Counted from the stretch's first letter, positions 9,048 to 17,457 are shown. The stretch: DNA of 64,000 nucleotides from Halomonas sp. GFAJ-1 (GCA_002966495.1 CP016490.1:2418001-2482000), one strand, 5' to 3'. Notes: a model not told the origin generated them from the sequence alone. A program made the numbers and translations.

Positions 9048-9473
9048 ATGCTTAAGCGACTTAATATGCTTGGTGCAAGTGTTTTGCTTAGTGTTATTGG
9101 GCATGCTGCGACAGCCGATGTTTTACTCGTAACCTCAGTTGAGGCACCTTTTACACGTTTGACCAGTAGTGAATTAACAGATATTTATTTAGGCCGACGC
9201 ACACAAATCGGTAAAGGATTGGCAGTAATACCCTTGGATCAGTCAGGAAGCTCAATAGAGCGTGAAGTGTTTTACACTCGTTATATTGGGCAAACACCAG
9301 CACAGATTAAAGCGCACTGGGCTCGGCTTATTTTTACTGGACGAGGACAGCCTCCTCAAACATTTCGCGATAGCCAAGCAGTTATAGATAGGCTCGTTAG
9401 TGATAAAGCTGCGTTGGGTTATATTAATGCTGCTTACTTTGACGACCGGTTAAGAGTGGTACAAGTTGAGTAA
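9048..9473 (+). CDS. Short PstS-like periplasmic substrate-binding protein
   Basis: 141 residues from ATG 9048 (a GTG at 9042 is also in frame; AAGGAGAG at 9035-9042 fits the ATG). A signal peptide ends near HAATA. The segment LTSSELTDIYLGRRTQIGKG and the later REVFYTRYIGQTPAQIKAHW and LGYINAAYF are typical of phosphate-type binding proteins (PBP-like superfamily), but full PstS is over 300 residues; this is one lobe only. No ABC permease or ATPase gene is nearby, so a transport role is unlikely. The stop overlaps the start of the GGDEF-EAL gene by 8 bases. I infer that it hands a periplasmic signal to that protein. Confidence 0.72.
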   Translation: MLKRLNMLGASVLLSVIGHAATADVLLVTSVEAPFTRLTSSELTDIYLGRRTQIGKGLAVIPLDQSGSSIEREVFYTRYIGQTPAQIKAHWARLIFTGRGQPPQTFRDSQAVIDRLVSDKAALGYINAAYFDDRLRVVQVE

Positions 9474-11751
9474 TCCCTTTTATTCACAAAACCCAAAAGC
9501 GGAGAGTGCGGCTCGGGCCCATGCTCATCGTCGGTTGCACCACCTTGCTAGTCCAGTCTGGCTGCTTAGCATGTTGGCATTGTTGCTATTGATCATTATT
9601 TGGTCGGGTACCTACTACTTAGTTAAAAAAGAGCAGTCAGCTGTTGAGCGACAAGCAGCGTTATCTGTAGGTGAAATTTTAGATACCTATGAAGCTCGCG
9701 TTGTGAGAGCGCTTCGGGAAATTGACACAACACTGAAGCTAGTCCGCTTCACTGCCAATAGTGTTGACAGTGAAGCGGCGCTAGATGTTTTACAGGCTCA
9801 AGAGCTTTTACCTCCAGCACTATTATTTACGGTAGGTGTAGTTAATAAGCAGGGGGTTGTTGTTGGAAGCACCAATTCATTATTGATTGAACAGCATTAT
9901 ATGCTGCCAATGCAGTCAGGGCGAGTTGACGACACTTTAGCAGTGGATCGAGTGATAACTGATGATGTGGTGCAGCTGATGTTTACTCGGCCACTAATTT
10001 CTGACCATGAAACAGTGTTGGGTTGGATTTTTGTTTCAGTCGAAGCTGACTTTTTTGTTAGTAGCTACGCAACTCGCTCTATGGGGCACCAGGGTATGTT
10101 AGCCGTGGTAGGAGAAGACGGCTTAGCACATGTTGCTAGAGCAGGCAGTGAAATTTATTCAGATGACGTTTTAGAGTTAACTCCATGGGTGAAGGGTGAG
10201 GGCGATACAGGTCAACCGCTCTTTCTGACAACTTGGAGGGACGAGGAACGCTATACAATGGTAAGAGAACTTTATAGTTTTCCTTTATCTGTCGTTGTCG
10301 GCCTTTCTAAAAATGAACAATTGGCGTCTGCACAGGCTATAGCCAAAAAATATTGGCAGCGGGCTAGCTGGGCAAGTGGTTTATTGCTTGCTGTTTTTAC
10401 ATCGCTAGGGCTCTTTAGTTGGAAGCTACAGCGAGAGCGTCAACGTGTAATAGAGGAGCGTATTTTACACGCTGAGCAGGTTGAGCACTTGGCGTTTCAT
10501 GATGCGTTAACAGAGCTACCTAACCGAGCTTTTTTTAGTTATTTGGTGACACAGGCGGTCAGGCTTGGCGAACGCCATGGGGAGCCTTTTGCGCTGCTCT
10601 TTTTGGATCTTGATCGTTTCAAGCTTATCAATGATTCTTTGGGTCATGAGGCGGGTGACCATCTTTTACAGGAAACGGCTAAGCGTCTTACATCAGCGGT
10701 TCGTGCCAGTGATGTTGTAGCTCGGTTGGGCGGTGATGAGTTTGTCATTATCATGCATAAGGTTGATAGCCAGGCTTGTGTTAAGCCTGTTGCTGAAAAA
10801 ATACTCGATTCCATCAGAGAGCCTTTTTCTCTAGCAGGGCACGAGTACCATGTTTCAGTCAGTATTGGAGTATCCTTGTTTCCCGTTGATGGGCTTGATG
10901 AGCAAACATTAATAAAAAATGCCGATGTGGCCATGTATAAAGCAAAGCAAGCAGGAAAAAATACCGCCTGCTTTTACACTGAAGAGCTTGGGTTGGAAAC
11001 AGATGTTCGTTTAATGCTGGAGTCGGGTCTCCAGCGAGCGCTAGACCAAAAAGAACTTAAGTTGATCTATAAGACTAAGCATAACTCAAGTGATGGCGAG
11101 GTTATTGGTATTGAAGCGTTGTTGCGCTGGCAACATCCGACACTTGGTTTGCTCGAGCCATCACAATTTATTTCAATGGCTGAAGAGAGTGGTTTGATCG
11201 TTTCTATTGGTAGCTGGGCAATAGAACAAGCCTGTAAACAGAGTATGTTATGGCAAGAGCAAGGCGCACCAGCGCTAACAATAGCTGTAGATGTCTATGA
11301 ACGGCAGTTTTATGATGAGGCTTTTGTGAAGAGCGTGAACGATATTGTAACCACTACGCAAATGATACCGGAATTGCTTGAGCTACAGGTTGCTGAAAGT
11401 ACAATTTTGAAAGACGTCGAGTACACTGCTAAGGTCTTTGAAGAAATTAAAAAGATAGATGTTAAAATTATTGTAGATGATTTTGGGGTTAAGTATTCAA
11501 AGCTATCCAATTTAAAGGTTTTGCCACTTGATGTGTTAAATGTAGATACTGCGTTAGTTGATGGTTTGTCAGGCACTGATAACGATCAGCAGCTATCATT
11601 TGCTGTTATCAAGCTTGGTCAGTGCTTAAGTCCAAAAATATTTGCTAAAGAGGTAGGCTTCCAGCGCCAATCGGTGCTTATGCATGATTTGACTGCTCTT
11701 CAATTGAATGGTTTTTACAGCAGTGAAGCTTTTGAGAACAGAAAATTTTGA
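9466..11751 (+). CDS. Membrane GGDEF-EAL protein, active-type GGDEF with degenerate EAL
   Basis: 761 residues from a TTG at 9466 that overlaps the upstream stop. Order: transmembrane helix (about 31-53), a periplasmic sensor region of some 245 residues (Cache-like by layout), second helix (about 301-320), GGDEF domain (from about 343) and EAL domain (from about 530). GGDEF 422-426 is intact and the inhibitory RxxD site is present at R413-D416, so diguanylate cyclase activity is expected. In the EAL half E550 (EALLR) and D671-D672 are kept, but the usual Asn is D609, the metal Glu of the ELTES block is Q641, the catalytic Lys is N692 and the Glu of the AEGVE block is G731. Phosphodiesterase activity is therefore unlikely. 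The product is probably a sensor cyclase whose EAL part binds or regulates. Confidence 0.88.
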   Translation: MSNPFYSQNPKAESAARAHAHRRLHHLASPVWLLSMLALLLLIIIWSGTYYLVKKEQSAVERQAALSVGEILDTYEARVVRALREIDTTLKLVRFTANSVDSEAALDVLQAQELLPPALLFTVGVVNKQGVVVGSTNSLLIEQHYMLPMQSGRVDDTLAVDRVITDDVVQLMFTRPLISDHETVLGWIFVSVEADFFVSSYATRSMGHQGMLAVVGEDGLAHVARAGSEIYSDDVLELTPWVKGEGDTGQPLFLTTWRDEERYTMVRELYSFPLSVVVGLSKNEQLASAQAIAKKYWQRASWASGLLLAVFTSLGLFSWKLQRERQRVIEERILHAEQVEHLAFHDALTELPNRAFFSYLVTQAVRLGERHGEPFALLFLDLDRFKLINDSLGHEAGDHLLQETAKRLTSAVRASDVVARLGGDEFVIIMHKVDSQACVKPVAEKILDSIREPFSLAGHEYHVSVSIGVSLFPVDGLDEQTLIKNADVAMYKAKQAGKNTACFYTEELGLETDVRLMLESGLQRALDQKELKLIYKTKHNSSDGEVIGIEALLRWQHPTLGLLEPSQFISMAEESGLIVSIGSWAIEQACKQSMLWQEQGAPALTIAVDVYERQFYDEAFVKSVNDIVTTTQMIPELLELQVAESTILKDVEYTAKVFEEIKKIDVKIIVDDFGVKYSKLSNLKVLPLDVLNVDTALVDGLSGTDNDQQLSFAVIKLGQCLSPKIFAKEVGFQRQSVLMHDLTALQLNGFYSSEAFENRKF

Positions 11752-11815
11752 ATAGTTCTAAGTGATTCTAAATAGACCGGTGTAAGACTGTATTTAATCA
11801 ATAGGTGTGCTAAAA

Positions 11816-11848
11816 ATGCCTCCTAGGCATATAATGCACAGGAGGCAT
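11816..11848 (-). terminator. Intrinsic terminator of etfD
   Basis: Perfect 9-bp arms ATGCCTCCT (11816-11824) and AGGAGGCAT (11840-11848). Read on the minus strand the hairpin is followed by TTTTTAGC, so it best serves etfD, whose stop is 30 bases away. It may also stop readthrough from the GGDEF-EAL gene. Confidence 0.65.
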
Positions 11849-11877
11849 AGACGTTGCTTTAAATGTTTCTTTACCTG

Positions 11878-13542
11878 CTACATATTAGGATAGTTGGGGC
11901 CGCCGCCACCTTCGGGTGCCACCCAGGTAATGTTTTGGGCGGGGTCTTTGATGTCGCAGGTTTTACAGTGGACGCAGTTCTGGAAGTTGATCTGGAACTT
12001 AGGCGCACCCTGCGCATCCTCAACGACTTCATAAACGCCTGCAGGGCAGTAGCGCTGCGCAGGTTCGGCGTATTCAGGCAAGTTGTCGCGAATGGGCAGC
12101 TCGGGGTCTGCTAAGCGCAGATGACAAGGCTGATCCTCTTCGTGATTGGTATTGGATAAAAATACCGAGGTTGGCTTGTCGAAAGAGAGCTTGCCGTCGG
12201 GCCTTGGGTAATCGATCTTTTCAAACTTGGCGGCAGGCTTCAGCGCACCGTGGTCGGTGGTGGTGTCATGCACGTTGGGAAGCTTATTGCCCAGCAACTG
12301 ATTAACAAAGTTGTAGGCGCCGCCTCCAACGGTACCGTATTTATGAATGGCAGGGCCGAAGCTCGCGCTCTCTTTTAGCTCTTCATAGGCCCAGCTGGCT
12401 TCCCACTTAGTGGTGAAACTTGTCAGCTCTTGAGCGCCCTCGTCGCCGCCTTTAATAGCTTCAAAAACACTCTCCGCGGCTACCAAGCCCGACTTCATCG
12501 CCGTGTGCAGGCCCTTGATCTTGGAGAAGTTGAGCGTGCCTGCATCGCAGCCAATTAGCAGGCCACCTGGAAAAGTCATTTTGGGTAGGCAGTTAAGCCC
12601 CCCTTTGGTAATGGCCCGCGCGCCATAAGCTACCCGCTTACCGCCAGACAAGTACTGGCTGATAGTGGGGTGATGTTTTAGACGCTGAAACTCATCAAAG
12701 GGAGAGAGCCACGGATTTTGGTAGCTAAGGTCCATAATCAGGCCCACGACGACCTGCTGATTCTCTGCGTGATAGAGGAACCAGCCGCCGTGGGTGTTTT
12801 TATCCAGTGGCCAGCCAGACCCGTGTGCCACAAGCCCAGGCTCATGTTGCTCGGCGGGTACATCCCACAGCTCTTTAAGGCCAATACCGTAATGCTGTGG
12901 GTCGCGACCAGCATCGAGGGAGTACTCTTGAATTAACCGTTTGCCAAGGTGTCCGCGGGCGCCTTCAGCAAATAGCGTGTATTTTGCGCGCAGCTCCATA
13001 CCCGGCATATGGCCGTCTTTCGGAGTGCCATCGGCGCTAACGCCCATATCACCTATTAGAATGCCGCGAACAACACCCTCTTCAATAATTACTTCCTGGG
13101 CAGCAAAACCAGGGAAAATCTCAACCCCGAGTGCTTCGGCCTGTTCGCCAAGCCAGCGACTCAAGTTCCCCGCGCTAATGACATAACGAGTAAGCTCGCC
13201 ACCCGTGTTGTGCATGCTTTTTGGCACTAAAGCGTTGGGGATTTTCTGTGCTTTCTCAGCATCTTTAAGCAAGTAAACATCATCCCGGGTGGCGGGGGTG
13301 TTTAGCGGTGCACCGCGCTCTTCCCAATCGGGGAACAGCTCAGCTAATGCGCGAGGTTCAAAAACCGCGCCAGATAGAATATGAGCGCCTACTTCTGAGC
13401 CTTTCTCCACTACGCAGACCGTAAGCTCTTGCTCAGCCTCGTTAGCCTGTTGCATTAAGCGACATGCGGCAGACAGTCCAGAAGGGCCGGCTCCCACAAT
13501 CACCACATCAAAGTCCATTACATCGCGTTCAACGTTTTCCAC
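11878..13542 (-). CDS. etfD: Electron transfer flavoprotein-ubiquinone oxidoreductase
   Basis: ETF-QO passes electrons from reduced ETF to the quinone pool during fatty-acid and amino-acid oxidation. The 554-residue protein has the FAD Rossmann motif VVIVGAGPSGLSAA near its N terminus and, near the C terminus, the 4Fe-4S ligands in CPAGVYE and CVHCKTCDI. A monotopic membrane association is known for the family. I chose GTG at 13542 because AAGGAG lies 8 bases upstream; a longer reading frame from TTG 13572 lacks such a site. It is divergent from etfB, with 439 bases between. Confidence 0.96.
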   Translation of the reverse strand: MENVERDVMDFDVVIVGAGPSGLSAACRLMQQANEAEQELTVCVVEKGSEVGAHILSGAVFEPRALAELFPDWEERGAPLNTPATRDDVYLLKDAEKAQKIPNALVPKSMHNTGGELTRYVISAGNLSRWLGEQAEALGVEIFPGFAAQEVIIEEGVVRGILIGDMGVSADGTPKDGHMPGMELRAKYTLFAEGARGHLGKRLIQEYSLDAGRDPQHYGIGLKELWDVPAEQHEPGLVAHGSGWPLDKNTHGGWFLYHAENQQVVVGLIMDLSYQNPWLSPFDEFQRLKHHPTISQYLSGGKRVAYGARAITKGGLNCLPKMTFPGGLLIGCDAGTLNFSKIKGLHTAMKSGLVAAESVFEAIKGGDEGAQELTSFTTKWEASWAYEELKESASFGPAIHKYGTVGGGAYNFVNQLLGNKLPNVHDTTTDHGALKPAAKFEKIDYPRPDGKLSFDKPTSVFLSNTNHEEDQPCHLRLADPELPIRDNLPEYAEPAQRYCPAGVYEVVEDAQGAPKFQINFQNCVHCKTCDIKDPAQNITWVAPEGGGGPNYPNM

Positions 13543-13981
13543 CCGGTTTCTCCTTATTCTCTTAACGGCCAACTTAACGATAAGTTAGCTGTGAGAACTA
13601 GCTTATGAAAAGCTGGTCTTAATTTAAAACGGTCGTTTGCTTCTGGTTATGCCCCATGATAGGCATAATACCCCTGTCAGGTCACCCCTACGATGGCAAA
13701 AGCAGCATTTCTCGATCGATCCTGGTCAACACCCGGGTTGGCTCATTGCGAATTAAGGTGGATTGATAGCAGCTACGACCAAGGCCGTAGACGATGAGTG
13801 TTGTTGCCCATAGGGTGGTTGTGGCAAATTGATGGGGTTTTTCATTTACAGACCTATCAAACGCTTGCATGAATTTTTTAAGCGGTGCTAATCGTCTTGC
13901 GCCGCTCCTATTTTTCATCGGTATCTTTTTTCGGTGCCGGGTCAGGTTAACGGCTTCTACGACAAGCCAAGCGAGGAACCT
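13543..13981. other. Intergenic region between divergent etfD and etfB
   Basis: This 439-base stretch holds no convincing gene. It must contain the two outward promoters and carries the PsrA-like dyad at 13626-13639. A weak minus-strand reading frame reaches into it from etfB but has no ribosome site or recognisable product. Confidence 0.6.
13626..13639. promoter_or_regulatory. PsrA-like operator between etfD and etfBA
   Basis: AAAAC-GGTC-GTTTG fits the PsrA consensus (G/C)AAAC-N2-4-GTTT(G/C) with one mismatch at the outer base of one arm. PsrA is a TetR-type fatty-acid-responsive repressor whose known regulons in gammaproteobacteria include ETF genes. It lies 84 bases upstream of the etfD start and 343 upstream of etfB. 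One site read by eye; the assignment is inference. Confidence 0.45.
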
Positions 13982-14731
13982 ATGAAAGTACTCGTCGCGG
14001 TTAAACGCGTCATTGACTATAACGTCAAAATCCGTGTGAAAGCGGACCACTCTGACGTCGATCTTACCAACGTCAAAATGGCCATGAACCCTTTCTGCGA
14101 AATTGCTGTAGAAGAAGCGGTGCGCCTGAAAGAGAAGGGTGTTGCTACCGAAGTGGTTGCCGTGACGGTTGGCCCTAAAGCCGCCCAAGAGCAGCTGCGT
14201 ACCGCGCTAGCGCTGGGCGCAGACCGCGCTATTCATATTGAAACCGACGAGCGGGTAGAGTCACTTGTCGTGGCCAAGCTGCTGGCCAAAGTTGTTGAAG
14301 AAGAGCAGCCAGGTTTGGTGGTGCTAGGTAAGCAGGCCATCGATACCGACAATAATCAGACTGGCCAAATGCTTGCTGCATTGACCAATCTGCCCCAAGG
14401 CACCTTCGCATCCGACGTCACGGTAGACGGCGACAAAGTTAATGTGACCCGGGAAATCGACGGTGGCCTGCAAACCATCGCGCTAACGCTACCCGCTATC
14501 GTCACGACGGACCTGCGCTTGAACGAGCCGCGCTACGCCAAACTGCCAGATATCATGAAGGCTAAGAAAAAGCCGCTGGATGTGAAAACCCCCGCCGATT
14601 ACGGCGTTGAGGTGGCTTCCAAGGTGTCCCTGGTGAAAGTGGAATCGCCGGCTGAACGTAAAGGCGGTGTCAAAGTTGCCTCGGTAGATGAATTGATCGA
14701 CAAACTGAAAAACGAAGCCAAAGTGCTTTAA
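13982..14731 (+). CDS. etfB: Electron transfer flavoprotein beta subunit
   Basis: Small ETF subunit, which binds AMP and carries the docking loop for acyl-CoA dehydrogenases. It begins MKVLVAVKRVIDYNVKIR, typical of EtfB, and keeps the GKQAIDTDNNQTGQMLAAL segment and the VTTDLRLNEPRYAKLPDIMKAKKKP block. 249 residues from ATG 13982; a longer frame from 13934 would add 16 residues, but GAGGAA sits directly upstream of 13982. It is followed after 14 bases by etfA and forms one transcript with it. Confidence 0.97.
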   Translation: MKVLVAVKRVIDYNVKIRVKADHSDVDLTNVKMAMNPFCEIAVEEAVRLKEKGVATEVVAVTVGPKAAQEQLRTALALGADRAIHIETDERVESLVVAKLLAKVVEEEQPGLVVLGKQAIDTDNNQTGQMLAALTNLPQGTFASDVTVDGDKVNVTREIDGGLQTIALTLPAIVTTDLRLNEPRYAKLPDIMKAKKKPLDVKTPADYGVEVASKVSLVKVESPAERKGGVKVASVDELIDKLKNEAKVL

Positions 14732-14745
14732 TAGGAGCTGATCTC

Positions 14746-15672
14746 ATGAGCATTCTGGTACTTGCCGACCTCCATGAAGGTCAGCTTGCGGGCGCGACAG
14801 CCCACGTAGTTGCTGCTGCTAAGGCGATTGGTGGTGACATCGACGTGCTTGTTGCCGGTGAAGGCGTACAAGCCGCTGCTGAAGCGGCCGCGAAGCTTGA
14901 TGGCGTAAGCAAGGTTCGTCTAGCGGACAACGCGGTATACGCCCATCAGCTTGCCGAACCAATGGGCGCTCTACTGGTTGAGCTGGCAGGCGCTTATACC
15001 CACGTGCTGGCTAGCGCCTCTACGACTGGCAAAAACGTACTGCCACGCTTAGCTGCACTAAAAGATGTTAGCCAGCTTTCCGACGTAATTGGTGTTGAGA
15101 GCGCTGATACCTTCCTGCGTCCCATTTACGCAGGTAACGCTATCGCCACGGTAAAAAGTGACGACGCGCTCAAGGTAATTACCGTGCGCACTACTGGCTT
15201 TGATGCAGTGGGCGCTGGCGGCAGTGCCGCTATCGAGACGGTTGACGTTGTGGTTGAAAACGCTCAGTCCAGCTTCGTAAAAGAAGAGCTGGCGCAGTCT
15301 GATCGCCCAGAGCTTGGCGGTGCTAAGGTAGTGGTTTCTGGCGGCCGCGGTATGGGCAACGGCGACAATTTCAAACTGCTCGATGGCATTGCCGACAAGC
15401 TGGGGGCTGCCATTGGTGCCTCGCGGGCAGCCGTTGATGCAGGCTTTGTGCCTAACGATATGCAGGTTGGTCAGACCGGCAAAATTGTCGCGCCGGATCT
15501 GTATATCGCAGTGGGTATTTCAGGCGCCATTCAACACTTGGCAGGCATGAAAGACTCCAAGGTGATCGTTGCGATCAACAAAGACGAAGAAGCGCCTATT
15601 TTCCAGGTTGCGGACTACGGTCTAGTGGGTGATTTGTTTGAGATTCTGCCCGAGCTTGAAAGCAAGCTATAA
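14746..15672 (+). CDS. etfA: Electron transfer flavoprotein alpha subunit
   Basis: Large ETF subunit with the FAD. 308 residues. The C-terminal FAD domain shows VVSGGRGMGNGDNF, GASRAAVDAGF, VGQTGKIVAPDLYIAVGISGAIQHLAGM and VAINKDEEAPIF, all characteristic. AGGAGCTG is 8 bases before the ATG at 14746. The transcript ends at the strong hairpin 15694-15725. ETF accepts electrons from acyl-CoA dehydrogenases and passes them to EtfD, encoded next door, so all three parts of the chain are together. Confidence 0.97.
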   Translation: MSILVLADLHEGQLAGATAHVVAAAKAIGGDIDVLVAGEGVQAAAEAAAKLDGVSKVRLADNAVYAHQLAEPMGALLVELAGAYTHVLASASTTGKNVLPRLAALKDVSQLSDVIGVESADTFLRPIYAGNAIATVKSDDALKVITVRTTGFDAVGAGGSAAIETVDVVVENAQSSFVKEELAQSDRPELGGAKVVVSGGRGMGNGDNFKLLDGIADKLGAAIGASRAAVDAGFVPNDMQVGQTGKIVAPDLYIAVGISGAIQHLAGMKDSKVIVAINKDEEAPIFQVADYGLVGDLFEILPELESKL

Positions 15673-15693
15673 GCATCTGAATCTCAAGTATAT

Positions 15694-15725
15694 AAAAGCC
15701 GGCTTCCTTAGAAGCCGGCTTTTTT
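15694..15725 (+). terminator. Terminator of etfBA
   Basis: A 13-bp perfect stem AAAAGCCGGCTTC / GAAGCCGGCTTTT with a CTTA loop and a following T-run ends 22 bases after the etfA stop region. Confidence 0.92.
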
Positions 15726-15916
15726 AATGGGGTCAGATTCGATAAACTGGCAATAGTTGACTAAAGTACTTGGTCAAAGGCGCTGAACTAATTCACTGCT
15801 AGGCTTAGTGAGAAAAAAATGGTCCTAGCGGTTGAAAAGGGTGGGGCATGGCCGCACTTAACTAGTTGGACGCAAACAGGTTGAATGCAAAAAAAGCCAC
15901 ATAAGGAGTAGCTAAC

Positions 15917-16528
15917 ATGGCACATACACTTCCAGAACTACCTTACGCCTATGACGCGCTTGAGCCGCACATTGACGCGATGACGATGGAGATTCACCAC
16001 TCTCGTCACCATAATACTTACGTGACTAGTCTCAATGCTGCGCTTGAAGGCACGGGCTTGGAAGATGTACCCGTCGAAGAGCTGGTAGCTGACCTTGATC
16101 GTGTACCGGAAGAGAAGCGTCAAGCCGTCATCAATCACGGTGGTGGCCACGCCAACCACTCTATGTTCTGGCAAATGATGTCCCCCAACGGTGGTGGTAA
16201 GCCGCAGGGCGACGTGGCAAAAGCCATTGATGCTGAGCTGGGTGGCCTTGAAGCGTTCCAAGAAGCGTTCAAAAAAGCTGCGCTTGGTCGTTTCGGTAGT
16301 GGCTGGGCATGGCTTTCTGTGACCCCCGAGAAAAAACTGGTCGTAGAAAACACACTGAACCAAGATAGCCCGCTGATGCACGGCAACACGCCGCTGTTGG
16401 GCTTGGATGTGTGGGAGCACGCCTACTACTTGAAGTATCAAAACAAGCGCCCTGACTACGTCTCTGCGTTCTTTAACGTGGTTAACTGGGAAGACGTTGA
16501 GCGTCGTTATCAGGCTGCCAAAGCCTAA
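15917..16528 (+). CDS. sodA: Superoxide dismutase, Mn type
   Basis: Converts superoxide to oxygen and peroxide in the cytoplasm. 203 residues. Metal ligands are H27 (MEIHHSRHH), the His in ANHSMFW, and Asp and His in DVWEHAYY. The HGGGHANHSMFW stretch and the Gln of NQDSPLM are the residue patterns of Mn-type enzymes; the Fe type has AQVWNHTFYW and its Gln elsewhere. AAGGAG lies 9 bases before the ATG. It is flanked by its own terminator and lies just upstream of nrdHIEF, another manganese-linked system. Confidence 0.93.
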   Translation: MAHTLPELPYAYDALEPHIDAMTMEIHHSRHHNTYVTSLNAALEGTGLEDVPVEELVADLDRVPEEKRQAVINHGGGHANHSMFWQMMSPNGGGKPQGDVAKAIDAELGGLEAFQEAFKKAALGRFGSGWAWLSVTPEKKLVVENTLNQDSPLMHGNTPLLGLDVWEHAYYLKYQNKRPDYVSAFFNVVNWEDVERRYQAAKA

Positions 16529-16585
16529 GCTCATCCCCAGTAAGACCTAGAAAGAGAGGGCGCTGCCGATAGTGGCGCCGCTCAT

Positions 16586-16615
16586 AAAAGCCGCCCCCTT
16601 GTGGGGCGGCTTTTT
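16586..16615 (+). terminator. Terminator of sodA
   Basis: Stem AAAAGCCGCCCC / GGGGCGGCTTTT with a CTTGT loop, followed by a T-run, 58 bases after the sodA stop. Confidence 0.92.
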
Positions 16616-16671
16616 GGTTTTTAGATGCCAGTCTGGGCATGGCCTGTCAATAACCTGTGGATGAAAAATAC

Positions 16672-16711
16672 CATATATGCTTGAATTGATTTTGTCATGA
16701 ACTATATATAG
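16672..16711. promoter_or_regulatory. Tandem NrdR boxes upstream of nrdHIEF
   Basis: Two AT-rich palindromes, CATATATG at 16672-16679 and CTATATATAG at 16702-16711, have centres 31 bp apart, three helical turns. This matches the paired NrdR boxes (core like CTATATATAG) found ahead of ribonucleotide reductase operons. NrdR, an ATP/dATP-sensing zinc repressor, is not encoded in this window. The second box is 81 bases ahead of the nrdH ATG. Confidence 0.75.
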
Positions 16712-16791
16712 TATGCGTGTCTCTTCCAGAGAGGTCGAGCATTAGATATGCTTTACCCGAAAAATACCGCTATGAAAAGGAAAAAATAGCC

Positions 16792-17013
16792 ATGGAAATC
16801 CAAATTTATAGCAAGCCCGCTTGTGTTCAGTGCACCGCGACCTACCGCGCGCTGGATAAGCAGGGTATTGAATATACTGTTATCGATATTACCGCTGAAG
16901 CCGATGCCCAAAAAGAAGTTGAAGCGTTAGGTTATCGCCAGCTGCCGGTGGTGGTGGTAGGTGAAGAGCACTGGTCTGGTTTCCGCCCTGATCGCATCCA
17001 AGCGCTGGCGTAA
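16792..17013 (+). CDS. nrdH: Glutaredoxin-like NrdH redoxin
   Basis: A 73-residue thioredoxin-fold protein that reduces the class Ib ribonucleotide reductase. The active site CVQC is at residues 11-14 and the family C-terminal WSGFRPD motif is present near residue 62. The sequence YRALDKQGIEYTVIDIT is typical. The ATG at 16792 is preceded by AAAAGGAAAAAA; a longer frame from 16717 would add 25 residues reaching into the promoter and is rejected. First gene of nrdHIEF. Confidence 0.95.
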   Translation: MEIQIYSKPACVQCTATYRALDKQGIEYTVIDITAEADAQKEVEALGYRQLPVVVVGEEHWSGFRPDRIQALA

Positions 17014-17022
17014 TTTACCGCC

Positions 17023-17457
17023 ATGCAACCCGCTAATGTGGATGTTGAGCGTGCCGGTACGCTGGTGTACTTCTCCACCAAGTCGGAAAACACACACCGT
17101 TTTATGCAAAAGCTTGGTTTAAGTGCCCAGCGTCTGCCGCTCAATCGTGAAGAAGCAGCGTTACGCGTAGAACAGCCCTACATATTAGTCACGCCTACCT
17201 ACGGAGGCGGCGCGGCGAAAGGGGCGGTGCCAGCGCAGGTGATTCGATTTTTAAACGATGAGCAAAACCGACACCTTATTCGCGGTGTTATTGCTGCTGG
17301 AAATACTAATTTTGGCGATGCGTATGGTCTGGCTGGGCGCATCATTGCGCAAAAATGCCAAGTGCCGCTGCTGTATCGATTTGAATTGCTTGGCACTGAT
17401 GATGATGTCGTCAAGGTCCGCAAAGGAGTAGAAGAGTTTTGGAAACGACTAACGTAG
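17023..17457 (+). CDS. nrdI: Flavodoxin-like NrdI
   Basis: Small flavoprotein that supplies the oxidant for building the manganese-tyrosyl radical cofactor of NrdF. 144 residues. LVYFSTKSENTHRFMQKL is the FMN phosphate loop, PTYGGG the second loop, and GNTNFGDAYGLAG the third. The gene starts 9 bases after nrdH. Its 3' end overlaps the chosen nrdE start by 19 bases. NrdI is diagnostic of class Ib reductases that can use Mn. Confidence 0.95.
   Translation: MQPANVDVERAGTLVYFSTKSENTHRFMQKLGLSAQRLPLNREEAALRVEQPYILVTPTYGGGAAKGAVPAQVIRFLNDEQNRHLIRGVIAAGNTNFGDAYGLAGRIIAQKCQVPLLYRFELLGTDDDVVKVRKGVEEFWKRLT

Noticed and set aside
9048..9473. PstS-type gene as part of a phosphate ABC transporter
   Set aside because: No PstC, PstA or PstB and the protein has only one lobe, so transport is not supported.
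13688..14188. 166-residue minus-strand frame reaching from etfB into the intergenic region
   Set aside because: Mostly opposite etfB and shows no conserved domain.
15938..16534. 198-residue minus-strand frame opposite sodA
   Set aside because: Antisense to a well conserved gene, with no recognisable product or ribosome site.
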